Assembly: GCA_017746715.1 (NCBI GenBank)
Contig: JAGHZQ010000109.1
Coordinates: 1-35,794 of the forward strand
DNA: 35,794 bases
Direction: 5' to 3'
Source of the DNA: Cyanobacteria bacterium SBLK
Lineage (GTDB): Bacteria > Cyanobacteriota > Cyanobacteriia > Cyanobacteriales > Spirulinaceae
Shown piece after piece: positions 1 to 7,534 of this stretch. The notes under the pieces were generated by a model. That model saw only the letters and a program-made list of their open reading frames with translations, was not told the DNA's origin and made no database searches. Made by a program: the position numbers and the translations under genes. The number at the start of each line of letters is the position of its first letter. Within the stretch, counting starts at the first letter, position 1.

Positions 1-236
1 AATGCGCTGAAAAACCAAGGAAAACTAGAAGAAGCCATAGAAGCCTATCAACAAGCCATTCGCCTCAACCCTAATTATGCTACTGCTTACAACAATTGGG
101 GTGCTGCGTTGTTTGACCAAGGAAAATTAGAAGAAGCTATAGAAGCCTATCAACAAGCTATTAGCCTCAACCCTAATTATGCTACTGCTTACAACAATTG
201 GGGTGCTGCGTTGTTTGACCAAGGAAAATTAGAGGA
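1..236 (+). repeat. tandem 102-bp TPR-coding repeat
   Basis: A 102-bp unit (34 codons, one TPR) recurs in phase: for example AACCCTAATTATGC starts at 68 and again at 170, and the bases from there to GACCAAGGAAAATTAGA are the same in both copies. The differences are a few silent changes and one Arg/Ser codon. A further partial unit lies at the left edge, so the array continues outside the window. Confidence 0.85.
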
Positions 237-1125
237 AGCATCGACAAAATGCCATCAAGCCTTGAGATTACCCGAACAAAAAGATGTAACCCCAGCAAGC
301 GCTCATACTTTAGCTCGTAACTGTTTGGGACTAATTTATCAAAAACAAGAGAAATATGAAGGAGCTATTTCAGAATTCCAAAAAGCAATTCAACTAGATT
401 CAAATTGGCAAATTCCTCGCAATAATCTTAGAGAAACAGAACGCTTATTAGCACTCAAACTCAATCCACAACCTACCTATATCAACGATATTGCATGGCT
501 TCCCGAAAACGATCGCGACGTTCCTATATTGCGTTCCGTCGTTCGAGTTATTGCTGATACTCCTGATGGTGATGAAATAGGAACGGGCTGGGTGATTAAA
601 CGAGAAGAAAATCGCATTTGGGTTCTCACTGCCCGTCACGTCATTCACCACAAGCAAACTCGACGTATTAGTGATAATATTAGAGTGGATTTTTATAGCG
701 AACCGCCAAGAGATAGAGTACATCGGCGACAGGAAGCAAAACTGGTAACAATTCCCACTGAAGACGATCTCGATTTAGTCTTGTTAGAGGTGGTCAATCC
801 TCCCGAAGATGTTCAACCTTTGCCAGTATTAAGCCAACAAATGAACCGAGGCGATCGCATTCGAATTATCGGACATCCAGCAACCGGATTACCTTGGACA
901 ATGGTAAGCGGTGAAATTAGCAATCGCAACCGAGAATTATTACAGATTGCTCAAACAACTGTTGCGGCGGGAAATTCTGGGGGTCCCGTCTTAGACGAAC
1001 AAGGTCGAGTGATCGGAATTTTAATTAAAGTTAGTAATTCTAACAATCCTCAAACCGCAGGGTTTGCATTTGCCTATTCCTTAACCCATATCGAAATCTG
1101 GTTAAAAAGATGGGAAATATTCTAA
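1..1125 (+). CDS. TPR-trypsin-like serine protease (5' partial)
   Basis: The frame is open from base 1, so the N-terminus lies outside the window; an ATG at 109 is only an internal methionine. The visible part begins with 34-residue TPR units (pattern NPNYATAYNNWG), then a TPR-like helical stretch, then a chymotrypsin-fold protease domain from about base 510. The catalytic triad can be read: His in TARHV (codon 637-639), Asp in DLDLV (codon 772-774) and Ser in GNSGGP (codon 976-978), so it should be active. The fold and triad are those of S1-type (HtrA/trypsin_2) proteases; TPRs usually bind partner proteins. The target is unknown. The next gene starts inside or just after its stop codon, which suggests co-transcription with the secreted and membrane proteins downstream. 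The TPR units are nearly identical at DNA level, which implies recent duplication. Confidence 0.88.
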   Translation, partial: NALKNQGKLEEAIEAYQQAIRLNPNYATAYNNWGAALFDQGKLEEAIEAYQQAISLNPNYATAYNNWGAALFDQGKLEEASTKCHQALRLPEQKDVTPASAHTLARNCLGLIYQKQEKYEGAISEFQKAIQLDSNWQIPRNNLRETERLLALKLNPQPTYINDIAWLPENDRDVPILRSVVRVIADTPDGDEIGTGWVIKREENRIWVLTARHVIHHKQTRRISDNIRVDFYSEPPRDRVHRRQEAKLVTIPTEDDLDLVLLEVVNPPEDVQPLPVLSQQMNRGDRIRIIGHPATGLPWTMVSGEISNRNRELLQIAQTTVAAGNSGGPVLDEQGRVIGILIKVSNSNNPQTAGFAFAYSLTHIEIWLKRWEIF

Positions 1126-1127
1126 AC

Positions 1128-1841
1128 ATGATGAACTGCAAAACTGTATTCAGTGGCTTATTGATTTGGGGACTAACGGCGGTTGGCGCACAAGCAGCTT
1201 GTCCCAATGGTAATCCTCAATATCTCGACTATATTCGCCGAGAGAACAATCGCTGTGAAGGCATTGTTGAACGTTCTTCGATTTCGGGTGCTTTGAGTTT
1301 GATTTCTTTTGCCAGTAAAGGCGTGAATTCTTTCGGAAATACCCTCACGATTCGCATTCCTCGCCTCGCTAATATTTCGCGACCCAATGTTACCTTAAGA
1401 GCCGTTGAAGACGATTATCAGTTGAATGAATTGCGTCTCGTTCCGCGATCGCGAACCTATAATTTTAATTGGTCTACCTATGTCCTCAAAAGAGCGGGTA
1501 TTGCACCTGATGCGCTGCGTGCGGTAGCAACTGCGGGAACTCAAATCGTTTATATTCCCACCATCGTTGGTTCTCCAGCCGATCGCTACGAAATTGTTTT
1601 TTATTCCTCGCGTCCCGTTCGTTTCAAAACTTTTCAAATCAAACAAAACGGGAGCATTGTTTATAATACTTCTACATCTACATTTAAAGAGGGTGAAATT
1701 AACTTTGATTGGGATGGAAGCAATGCAAATGCCGGACGCTATCAACTCTATTACGAAGCCGAAATCGAACAAATTGGCCGCGCACCTCGACTCGTTCGGC
1801 GTACTATTAATTTTGCTCACGATCCTGACTGGTTGAGGTAA
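1128..1841 (+). CDS. secreted protein with FlgD-Ig-like C-terminal segment
   Basis: I place the start at ATG 1128 (or the next codon, 1131), just past the preceding stop at 1123-1125; ATG 1110 is in frame but lies inside the preceding gene. The N-terminus MMNCKTVFSGLLIWGLTAVG is a typical signal peptide with a likely cleavage near AQAA, so the protein is exported. There are two cysteines shortly after the cleavage site. The last third holds an EINFDWDGSNANAGRYQLYY segment, which resembles the FlgD-type Ig-like fold (WDG..N..G.Y). The rest is beta-rich and unrecognised. It lies between a TPR-trypsin gene and a membrane protein gene with almost no spacing, so the three probably form one transcription unit. 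No enzymatic motif is visible and the function is unknown. Confidence 0.75.
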   Translation: MMNCKTVFSGLLIWGLTAVGAQAACPNGNPQYLDYIRRENNRCEGIVERSSISGALSLISFASKGVNSFGNTLTIRIPRLANISRPNVTLRAVEDDYQLNELRLVPRSRTYNFNWSTYVLKRAGIAPDALRAVATAGTQIVYIPTIVGSPADRYEIVFYSSRPVRFKTFQIKQNGSIVYNTSTSTFKEGEINFDWDGSNANAGRYQLYYEAEIEQIGRAPRLVRRTINFAHDPDWLR

Positions 1842-1848
1842 TTTACTC

Positions 1849-3075
1849 GTGCCATCTCAATTCCCGCAATGGTTGATTAATATCGGAAAATTTGCTGTAA
1901 AATGGCTCAAAAAACTGTGGAGAAGTTTTAAGTTTTTGTTGGGTCTCCTCCGCAAAGCGATCGCAAAAACTATTACTTTTTTTAGAAACAGACCGACGGT
2001 ATTTTGCGCTTTTCTTTTATTATTTCTTTTTGGCGGTATTGCCATCAGTTCCCTCGTTAATGTGCCTCATCCCTTTGAAGTCAGCTTAATCGTTAAAGAA
2101 CTCAGTTTCGATACCCAAAAACCCAACCAACTCTTACTCAAAGATCTGTACGAAATTCCAGAATTTGCCATTGAAGGAAAACAAACTTTTACCCTACAAG
2201 GACAATTCTCCAACGAAAATATTCCGGAACTCGATCGCCTCGATCGCCTCGAGATCGAACTCGACAACGAGCAAAGTCTCTGGAAAATTGCCCCTACAGA
2301 TTCCAACAACCCCAGTGACATTACAATCGACGAACTCCGCTTAAACCATTTCACCACAGTCGAGGGACTCAACTACAATCCGTTTAATAATAATCGCTTA
2401 GCCTTTTCCCTCCAACCCGTTCGCCAAAACGAGAGCGATCGCCCCAATGCGATCGACCTTTATTTAGGCACGCAACCCCTCATTCTCACCCTCGAAGGCT
2501 ATCAACTCAAAAATCTCAATTTACCCCCCGAAATCAATTCCTCAGACCCCTTAGAATTAATCTTTACACCCAACATCTCCGAGATTCAACTCGACTTACC
2601 TGAAACTGCATCCTTTGCGATCGCTCTCCCTGACTTAAAGCAAGTTGACTCAACTAACTGGTTATGGGGAAACTTAATCGTTAAAAACACCCAATTCTAC
2701 ATCCTCGAAAGAACCGCATCGGAAACCACCGACGCTCGCTATCGTTCCACCATTGTAGAGGGAAAAATTCGCATGGCACAACAAGAATTAACCCTCGAAA
2801 ATCAACAATTTTTCTTAAGCGATCCCCCCGGAATCGAAAAAATAACATCCATACAAATCCAAGAAAACGGTTTAGAAGTTCGCGCTTCCGGTACGACCCA
2901 TCAAATCAAAATCGGTCTCGATCCAGACTTCCCCATCTCCAGCATTCAATCCAATTGGATCGCCAGACATTTCCCCCGAGAAATTGTCATCGCTATCATC
3001 TCATTTTGCACCGGAATGACCGCATCGCTGTTAACATGGTTGGTGCAAAACATCTTTAAAACATCGCAACCGTAG
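1849..3075 (+). CDS. two-TM membrane protein of unknown function
   Basis: The start is GTG 1849, 7 bases after the preceding stop. The first 45 residues are basic, then one hydrophobic segment (about residues 49-70, FCAFLLLFLFGGIAIS) is followed by a polar domain of about 310 residues and a second hydrophobic segment near the C-terminus (about 380-403, IVIAIISFCTGMTASLLTWL). Both termini would be cytosolic, with the large domain outside the cytoplasmic membrane. That domain is rich in L-E-I/L-D-L patterns, suggesting beta structure, and contains no motif I recognise. The gene position suggests it works with the secreted protein and the TPR-trypsin protease upstream, perhaps as a membrane anchor, but this is inference only. 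Confidence 0.72.
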   Translation: MPSQFPQWLINIGKFAVKWLKKLWRSFKFLLGLLRKAIAKTITFFRNRPTVFCAFLLLFLFGGIAISSLVNVPHPFEVSLIVKELSFDTQKPNQLLLKDLYEIPEFAIEGKQTFTLQGQFSNENIPELDRLDRLEIELDNEQSLWKIAPTDSNNPSDITIDELRLNHFTTVEGLNYNPFNNNRLAFSLQPVRQNESDRPNAIDLYLGTQPLILTLEGYQLKNLNLPPEINSSDPLELIFTPNISEIQLDLPETASFAIALPDLKQVDSTNWLWGNLIVKNTQFYILERTASETTDARYRSTIVEGKIRMAQQELTLENQQFFLSDPPGIEKITSIQIQENGLEVRASGTTHQIKIGLDPDFPISSIQSNWIARHFPREIVIAIISFCTGMTASLLTWLVQNIFKTSQP

Positions 3076-3180
3076 ATGAGGATAGCGATCGCATTTTCTC
3101 GATATAATCAAAGAAAAGCAATGCGATCGCACTGCTTATCCAAGAATGCTATACTCAAAGTCCAAATTGCAACTTAAAGA

Positions 3181-3597
3181 ATGCCTCAATACGACTTATA
3201 TCACAACGAAGTTAAGAACGCCTTGAGTAAAGAGGGTTGGACAATTAACAACGATCCTTATACCTTAGAATATAAAGGATTGCGCTTGTATGCAGACTTG
3301 GGAGCAGAAAAATTATTAGTCGCCGAGAAATTAGAACGAAAAATCGCCGTAGAAATAAAAGTCTTTAACAGTCCTTCACAAGTTACAGAACTCCAAAAAG
3401 CGATCGGGCAGTATAATATGTATCAAAGCATATTGCATCGCGTCACCCCAGACAGGAAATTATATCTGGCAATCTCTGAAGAAGTATACTGCGACTTTTT
3501 TCAAAAACCCGCTATTCAAGATATTGTCAGCGATCAAAATATAAACCTAATCATTTTCGATCCCGATCGGGAGGTTATTACCCAATGGCTAAGTTAG
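3181..3597 (+). CDS. xisH: XisH family protein
   Basis: The 138-aa product matches the XisH family in length and pattern: an N-terminal HNEVKNALSKEGW block, then LYADLGAEKLLVAEK, then IAVEIKVF. XisH was named as a factor controlling excision of the fdxN element in heterocystous cyanobacteria, but the family is widespread in genomes without that element. It has a restriction-endonuclease-like (PD-(D/E)xK) arrangement, and here D39, E43 and the E58-x-K60 pair are present, so a nuclease-type active site may be intact. It overlaps xisI by 13 bases, so the two are translated together. I see no recombinase or nif/fdxN fragment nearby. Confidence 0.88.
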   Translation: MPQYDLYHNEVKNALSKEGWTINNDPYTLEYKGLRLYADLGAEKLLVAEKLERKIAVEIKVFNSPSQVTELQKAIGQYNMYQSILHRVTPDRKLYLAISEEVYCDFFQKPAIQDIVSDQNINLIIFDPDREVITQWLS

Positions 3598-3920
3598 AGT
3601 ATTATCGTAAAATTATTACCCAAATTCTCGAAAAACACGCTCAATATAACCCCAGTCACGGAGAAATAGAGGCCTTATCGCTTTGCGATCCAATAACGGA
3701 TAATTATTTATTGCTCGATACGGGATGGGATAAAACAGGCCGAGTTCATGCGGTTGTCTTTCATCTGCGAATTATTCAAGAAAAAATCTGGATTGAGTCC
3801 GATGGAACAGAAGGCGGAATTGCTTTAGAGTTATTAGAACAAGGTGTTCCTAGAGAGGATATCGTTCTTGGATTTATTCGCCCCAAACGTCGCCATTTAA
3901 CTGATTTTTCTGTTGCTTGA
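3585..3920 (+). CDS. xisI: XisI family protein
   Basis: The 111-aa product has the XisI hallmarks: LEYYRKIITQILEKHA at the N-terminus, a central block around DNYLLLDTGWDKTGRVHAVV, then IWIESDGTEGGIALELLEQG and a conserved end VPREDIVLGFIRPKRR. XisI almost always sits directly behind XisH, as here, with a 13-base overlap. The pair is often treated as an interacting module and may act like a toxin-antitoxin pair, but that is a proposal rather than known fact for this family. The start ATG 3585 lies inside the end of xisH, so translation is probably coupled. Confidence 0.88.
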   Translation: MAKLEYYRKIITQILEKHAQYNPSHGEIEALSLCDPITDNYLLLDTGWDKTGRVHAVVFHLRIIQEKIWIESDGTEGGIALELLEQGVPREDIVLGFIRPKRRHLTDFSVA

Positions 3921-4005
3921 TACGGTTCGATAATGCAAAATTAAGAGTTGATACAACAGCATGGCCCGAGCGATCGCACTGTCCCAATCCCACCGACAAA
4001 CAAGC

Positions 4006-4053
4006 TGAAAAATCCCCCCAACTTTAAGACATTGAGGGGAAGTTTTAGGGATT
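4006..4053 (-). terminator. probable Rho-independent terminator of the peroxiredoxin gene
   Basis: Read on the minus strand, AATCCC pairs with GGGATT and, inside it, AACTT pairs with AAGTT across a 3x3 internal loop. The second arm runs into TTTTTC. The first arm overlaps the stop codon of the peroxiredoxin gene. Confidence 0.5.
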
Positions 4054-4483
4054 AGAGAGCCGCTAAAACATCATTGGCATGCGTTGCGGTATTCACGCTC
4101 GCATCGACCCGAGAAATCGTACCCCCTCCGTCGATAATATAGGTCACGCGCTTGGAATAACCACCCCCTTCAACATCGTAAGCCTTTGTAATTGCCCCAT
4201 CCGTATCTGTTAGCAACGTGAAAGGCAAACCATATTTTTCTTTAAATGCTTTGTGAGAGGCTTCGTCATCCATACTCACACCCAAGACAACAATCTCTTT
4301 ATTTTGATACTCTGCGTACTTATCCCGAAAACTTTGAGCCTGCTTCGTGCATCCGGGGGTGTCATCCTTGGGATAGAAATATAAAACAACAATTTTGCCT
4401 GCGAAATCAGAGAGAGAGACAGTATTGCCTGTATCGTCTTTCGTAGTAAAAGCGGGAGCCTTCGTGCCAGCTGCTAATGCCAT
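4052..4483 (-). CDS. bcp: peroxiredoxin, PrxQ/Bcp type, one-cysteine form
   Basis: The 143-aa product is a thioredoxin-fold peroxidase of the AhpC/TSA PrxQ (bacterioferritin comigratory protein) class: KAPAFTTKDDTGNTVSLSDF, then VVLYFYPKDDTPGCT, then a C-terminal VTYIIDGGGTI strand. It reduces hydrogen peroxide and alkyl hydroperoxides using the peroxidatic cysteine, here C45 in PGCT. Most PrxQ proteins carry the resolving cysteine five residues later (PGCTKEAC); here that position is Q50, and no other cysteine is present. It must therefore use an external thiol for recycling. Length and start fit the family, and a purine-rich GAGGAACAAAGG lies just upstream. It is divergent from the gene at 4625. 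Confidence 0.92.
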   Translation of the reverse strand: MALAAGTKAPAFTTKDDTGNTVSLSDFAGKIVVLYFYPKDDTPGCTKQAQSFRDKYAEYQNKEIVVLGVSMDDEASHKAFKEKYGLPFTLLTDTDGAITKAYDVEGGGYSKRVTYIIDGGGTISRVDASVNTATHANDVLAAL

Positions 4484-4624
4484 GAACCTTTGTTCCTCCG
4501 AGGGATAGATAACGGTTGTCCGGACAATTTTACCAAGCTGTTGTCAGAAAACCCTATCTATCCGAAGGGGGGAGACAATGCCAAAATAAGAAGAGTATCC
4601 TTGTATATAGTTCCAGCGATCGCA

Positions 4625-5026
4625 ATGCCCACATCCACCTTACCCCCAATAATCTACTCCCAACAAACCCGAGAGCGCGGAAAACGCGCCTTGACTTGTT
4701 CCCCTTTTACCCTCAATTTATTAATCGATATGCGATCGCGAGGCATCCCTTTAAAAGCGATCGCCGGTGCTGCTGGAGTCGAACAAAACTACACTCAAAC
4801 ACCTCTATTAGAATTGAGTGCCGAGAGTAGTTTAACTTGGTTGATTCGCTTGGGACTATTGCGGCGGGAGGTAGACGGACAGGGAATTACCGATAGTTTT
4901 CGCCTCACCCCCCTCGGACGCGAACTCGCGAAACAATGGGAAAACGAAGGCGAGACATTTTCTTCTGCATCTTGGTGCGATCGCGCGAAAAATACCCTCA
5001 ATCGCTGGCTGAAACTCCCGATTTAA
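4625..5026 (+). CDS. cyanobacterial conserved protein, Npun_F0494-like
   Basis: The frame is open back to 4490, but ATG 4625 gives a 133-residue protein whose start fits the conserved part better. Recognisable blocks are RALTCSPFTLNLLIDM, VPLKAIAG-like PLKAIAGAAGVEQNYT, and LLRREVDGQGITDSFRLTPL. I recall this pattern from a cyanobacteria-restricted family annotated as Npun_F0494; its function is not known. The last block (LRREVDGQG...RLTPLGRELA) looks like the wing of a winged-helix domain, so DNA binding is possible but unproven. It is divergent from the peroxiredoxin gene, with a 141-base spacer that must hold both promoters. Confidence 0.65.
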   Translation: MPTSTLPPIIYSQQTRERGKRALTCSPFTLNLLIDMRSRGIPLKAIAGAAGVEQNYTQTPLLELSAESSLTWLIRLGLLRREVDGQGITDSFRLTPLGRELAKQWENEGETFSSASWCDRAKNTLNRWLKLPI

Positions 5027-5083
5027 CTGTGATTGGGCATTACTCATTCATTCGTTACTCGATAGTAAAAAAATCAACAATCG

Positions 5084-5830
5084 ATGAAAAAACTCAAGCT
5101 CCCCAATGGATTAGAATGTTATTGCTTAAGCCAACAAGAAACGGAGTTTATCTTTGCAGAAATTTTTATCGATCGAGAATATATCCAGAATGGTATCGTT
5201 ATCCATCCGGGGGATTGCATTTTTGATGTTGGAGCAAATATCGGACTTTTCTCATTATTTATTAATGGGTTTCAAGATAATTTAAAGATTTTTGCTTTTG
5301 AACCGATTGCCGCCACATTTTCTGTTTTGCGTTCAAACATAAACCTTCACAATATAACCAACATTTCACTATTTAATTATGGTTTGGGTTCGGAAAACGA
5401 TCCAGAGCGGCTCTTTACATTTTATCCACATATGCCGGGTAACTCCACAGAAAGACCCGATGAAAAGATATCACAAAAAGATATTGCGATCGATCTTTTT
5501 GGAGAAGAAAAGACTGAATATTTGCTCCAAAGTGCCCAAGTTATTAGTGAAATTAGAACCCTATCTCGAGTTATTGCAGATTTATCGATTAACTCCATTG
5601 ACTTACTCAAAATTGATGTTGAGGGGGGTGAAATCGATGTTATTCAAGGTATCAAATCAGATGATTGGATTAAAATCAAGCAAATTGTTGCTGAAGTTCA
5701 CGATACGGGTCATCGATTGACGCAGTTTTGCTCGATTTTGAAAGAGCGTGGCTTTCAAGTAACAGTTGCGAAGAGTCCTTTACTGCCTTCTGCATTAAAT
5801 AATTACGATGTTTATGCCGTGCGCTTGTAA
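5084..5830 (+). CDS. FkbM family SAM-dependent methyltransferase
   Basis: The 248-aa protein shows the FkbM methyltransferase motifs: SAM-binding FDVGANIGLFSLF (residues 47-59), FAFEPIAATF (70-79) and LLKIDVEGGE (174-183). FkbM enzymes methylate hydroxyl or other groups on small molecules or sugars. The N-terminal block LPNGLECYCLSQQETEFIF resembles methyltransferase domains found in cyanobacterial NRPS/PKS proteins, although no biosynthetic gene cluster is visible here. It follows the Npun_F0494-like gene by 57 bases and could be co-transcribed. The substrate cannot be told from the sequence. Confidence 0.87.
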   Translation: MKKLKLPNGLECYCLSQQETEFIFAEIFIDREYIQNGIVIHPGDCIFDVGANIGLFSLFINGFQDNLKIFAFEPIAATFSVLRSNINLHNITNISLFNYGLGSENDPERLFTFYPHMPGNSTERPDEKISQKDIAIDLFGEEKTEYLLQSAQVISEIRTLSRVIADLSINSIDLLKIDVEGGEIDVIQGIKSDDWIKIKQIVAEVHDTGHRLTQFCSILKERGFQVTVAKSPLLPSALNNYDVYAVRL

Positions 5831-6016
5831 CGAAATCAATTATACGTAATCGCATGACTTGACAAGGCAAAAAAACTACAGTAAGAATGAAAAATATTCA
5901 GATCGATTATTATCAACCGAATCTTTAAAGTTAATTTTTGCTAAAAAAAAATTTCTTCTTTGAATTTAGCACCAATCTAAAGTAGCCTAAATGATTATCG
6001 AACGCTGAATAGTTGA

Positions 6017-7495
6017 GTGAAAGCAATAATGGTCGTGGGGACCACTTCCCATGCAGGAAAATCCATGCTGGCGACAGCACTCTGTCGCATCATTTCCCGC
6101 AAAGGTTGGCGGGTTACGCCGTTTAAAGGTCAAAACATGGCTTTAAATGCCTATGTCACCTCAACGGGGGGCGAAATCGGTTATGCCCAAGCCGTGCAAG
6201 CATGGGCGGCAGGAATCAGTCCTTGGGTGGAGATGAACCCCATTTTGCTCAAACCGCAAGGAAATATGACCTCCCAAGTGATCTTGCGAGGAGAGGTCGC
6301 GGGGACGACAAAAGCACAAGACTATTACGAACAATATTTCGATCGCGGTTGGCAAGCCGTGCAAGAATCCTTGCAACATTTGGCGGGAGAATTTGATTTT
6401 GTCGTTTGCGAAGGGGCGGGAAGTCCGGCAGAAATCAATCTCAAACACCGAGATTTAACCAATATGCGGGTGGCGAAGTATTTAAGTGCGCCTACTATAT
6501 TGGTGGTGGATATCGATCGCGGTGGAGCATTCGCTCACGTCGTTGGTACTCTCGAACTCTTGGAGCCCGACGAGCGATCGCTGATTAAAGGGGTGGCAAT
6601 CAATAAATTTCGCGGGCAACAATCTCTCTTGCAATCGGGGATCGATTGGTTGGAACAACGCACGGGCATTCCTGTTTTGGGGGTAATTCCTTGGGTTGAC
6701 AATCTCTTTCCGGCAGAAGATTCTCTCTCGCTATTGGAGCGGCGATCGCGAAAACCCCATCGCGAACTGACCATTGCTGTCATTCGCTTACCTCGCATCG
6801 CCAATTTTACCGATTTCGACCCTCTAGAAGCAGAACCCACCGTAGATATAAAATACGTGGCACTCGATGGCAATTTAGGCTATCCCGATGCGGTTATTAT
6901 TCCGGGGTCGAAAACCACGACCGCCGATCTCAAAGCCTTACGCGAAAGTGGTATGGCCGCCAAAATTTGCGATTATGCGGCGGCGGGGGGCATTATTTTC
7001 GGCATTTGCGGCGGCTTTCAAATGTTGGGTCAAAACGTGAGCGATCCGGAACGCTTGGAAGGTAGCGATCGCCAAACTTCGGGCTTAAAACTGCTCCCGA
7101 TTAAAACGACCCTCGAACGCCGCAAGGTGGTACGCCAACGGGCTTGTCTTTCCAATCATCCGCAATCTTTGCCCGTCGATGGCTACGAAATCCATCAGGG
7201 ACGCACTCGCATTATCAACCCCTCTGCCAATCCTCCCGAGTGCCATTATTTATTTAGCGATACGGGTTTGGGTTTGGTCGATCCTTCCTTTTCCATTTGG
7301 GGATGTTATTTACACGGATTATTCGAGAATGGAGCTTGGCGGCGATCGTGGCTCAATCATTTGCGACAGAGACGGGGGTTGATTTCCCTTCCCACAGGCA
7401 TTCCCAATTATCGAGAACAACGCGAGGCAATGTTAGACGAAATTGCAGATTTAGTTGCAGAACATTTAGATTTAAAACCGCTTTTATTGGGTTAG
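6017..7495 (+). CDS. cobQ: cobyric acid synthase CobQ
   Basis: CobQ amidates side chains b, d, e and g of adenosylcobyrinic acid a,c-diamide with glutamine and ATP, a late step in cobalamin synthesis. The start is GTG 6017, giving MKAIMVVGTTSHAGKS at the usual position. The N-terminal half is a dethiobiotin-synthetase-like ATPase domain (P-loop-like TTSHAGKS, FVVCEGAGSPAEINL near residue 128, DIDRGG near 165). The C-terminal half is a class I glutamine amidotransferase with nucleophile C331 in FGICGGFQMLG and catalytic H433 in YLHGLFENG. The length of 492 aa is typical. The gene stands alone; no other cobalamin gene is in the window, and I found no cobalamin riboswitch in the 186 bases upstream. 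It converges on mnmH. Confidence 0.95.
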   Translation: MKAIMVVGTTSHAGKSMLATALCRIISRKGWRVTPFKGQNMALNAYVTSTGGEIGYAQAVQAWAAGISPWVEMNPILLKPQGNMTSQVILRGEVAGTTKAQDYYEQYFDRGWQAVQESLQHLAGEFDFVVCEGAGSPAEINLKHRDLTNMRVAKYLSAPTILVVDIDRGGAFAHVVGTLELLEPDERSLIKGVAINKFRGQQSLLQSGIDWLEQRTGIPVLGVIPWVDNLFPAEDSLSLLERRSRKPHRELTIAVIRLPRIANFTDFDPLEAEPTVDIKYVALDGNLGYPDAVIIPGSKTTTADLKALRESGMAAKICDYAAAGGIIFGICGGFQMLGQNVSDPERLEGSDRQTSGLKLLPIKTTLERRKVVRQRACLSNHPQSLPVDGYEIHQGRTRIINPSANPPECHYLFSDTGLGLVDPSFSIWGCYLHGLFENGAWRRSWLNHLRQRRGLISLPTGIPNYREQREAMLDEIADLVAEHLDLKPLLLG

Positions 7496-7518
7496 TTGTT
7501 GGTTGCTCCCCTCTTGCT

Positions 7519-7534
7519 CTCCCTCTCTAGGGAG
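7519..7534. repeat. short palindrome CTCCCT-ctct-AGGGAG at the cobQ/mnmH junction
   Basis: Six-base perfect arms flank a four-base loop and overlap the mnmH stop codon. G-rich GGGTTGGGGTTGGGG follows. This looks like the common CCCTCTCTAGGGAG-type dispersed cyanobacterial repeat, and it may serve as a weak bidirectional terminator between the convergent genes. Confidence 0.5.

Noticed and set aside
5831..6016. Cobalamin riboswitch before cobQ
   Set aside because: I looked for a B12-box-like conserved core and found none; the stretch is AT-rich without matching stems.
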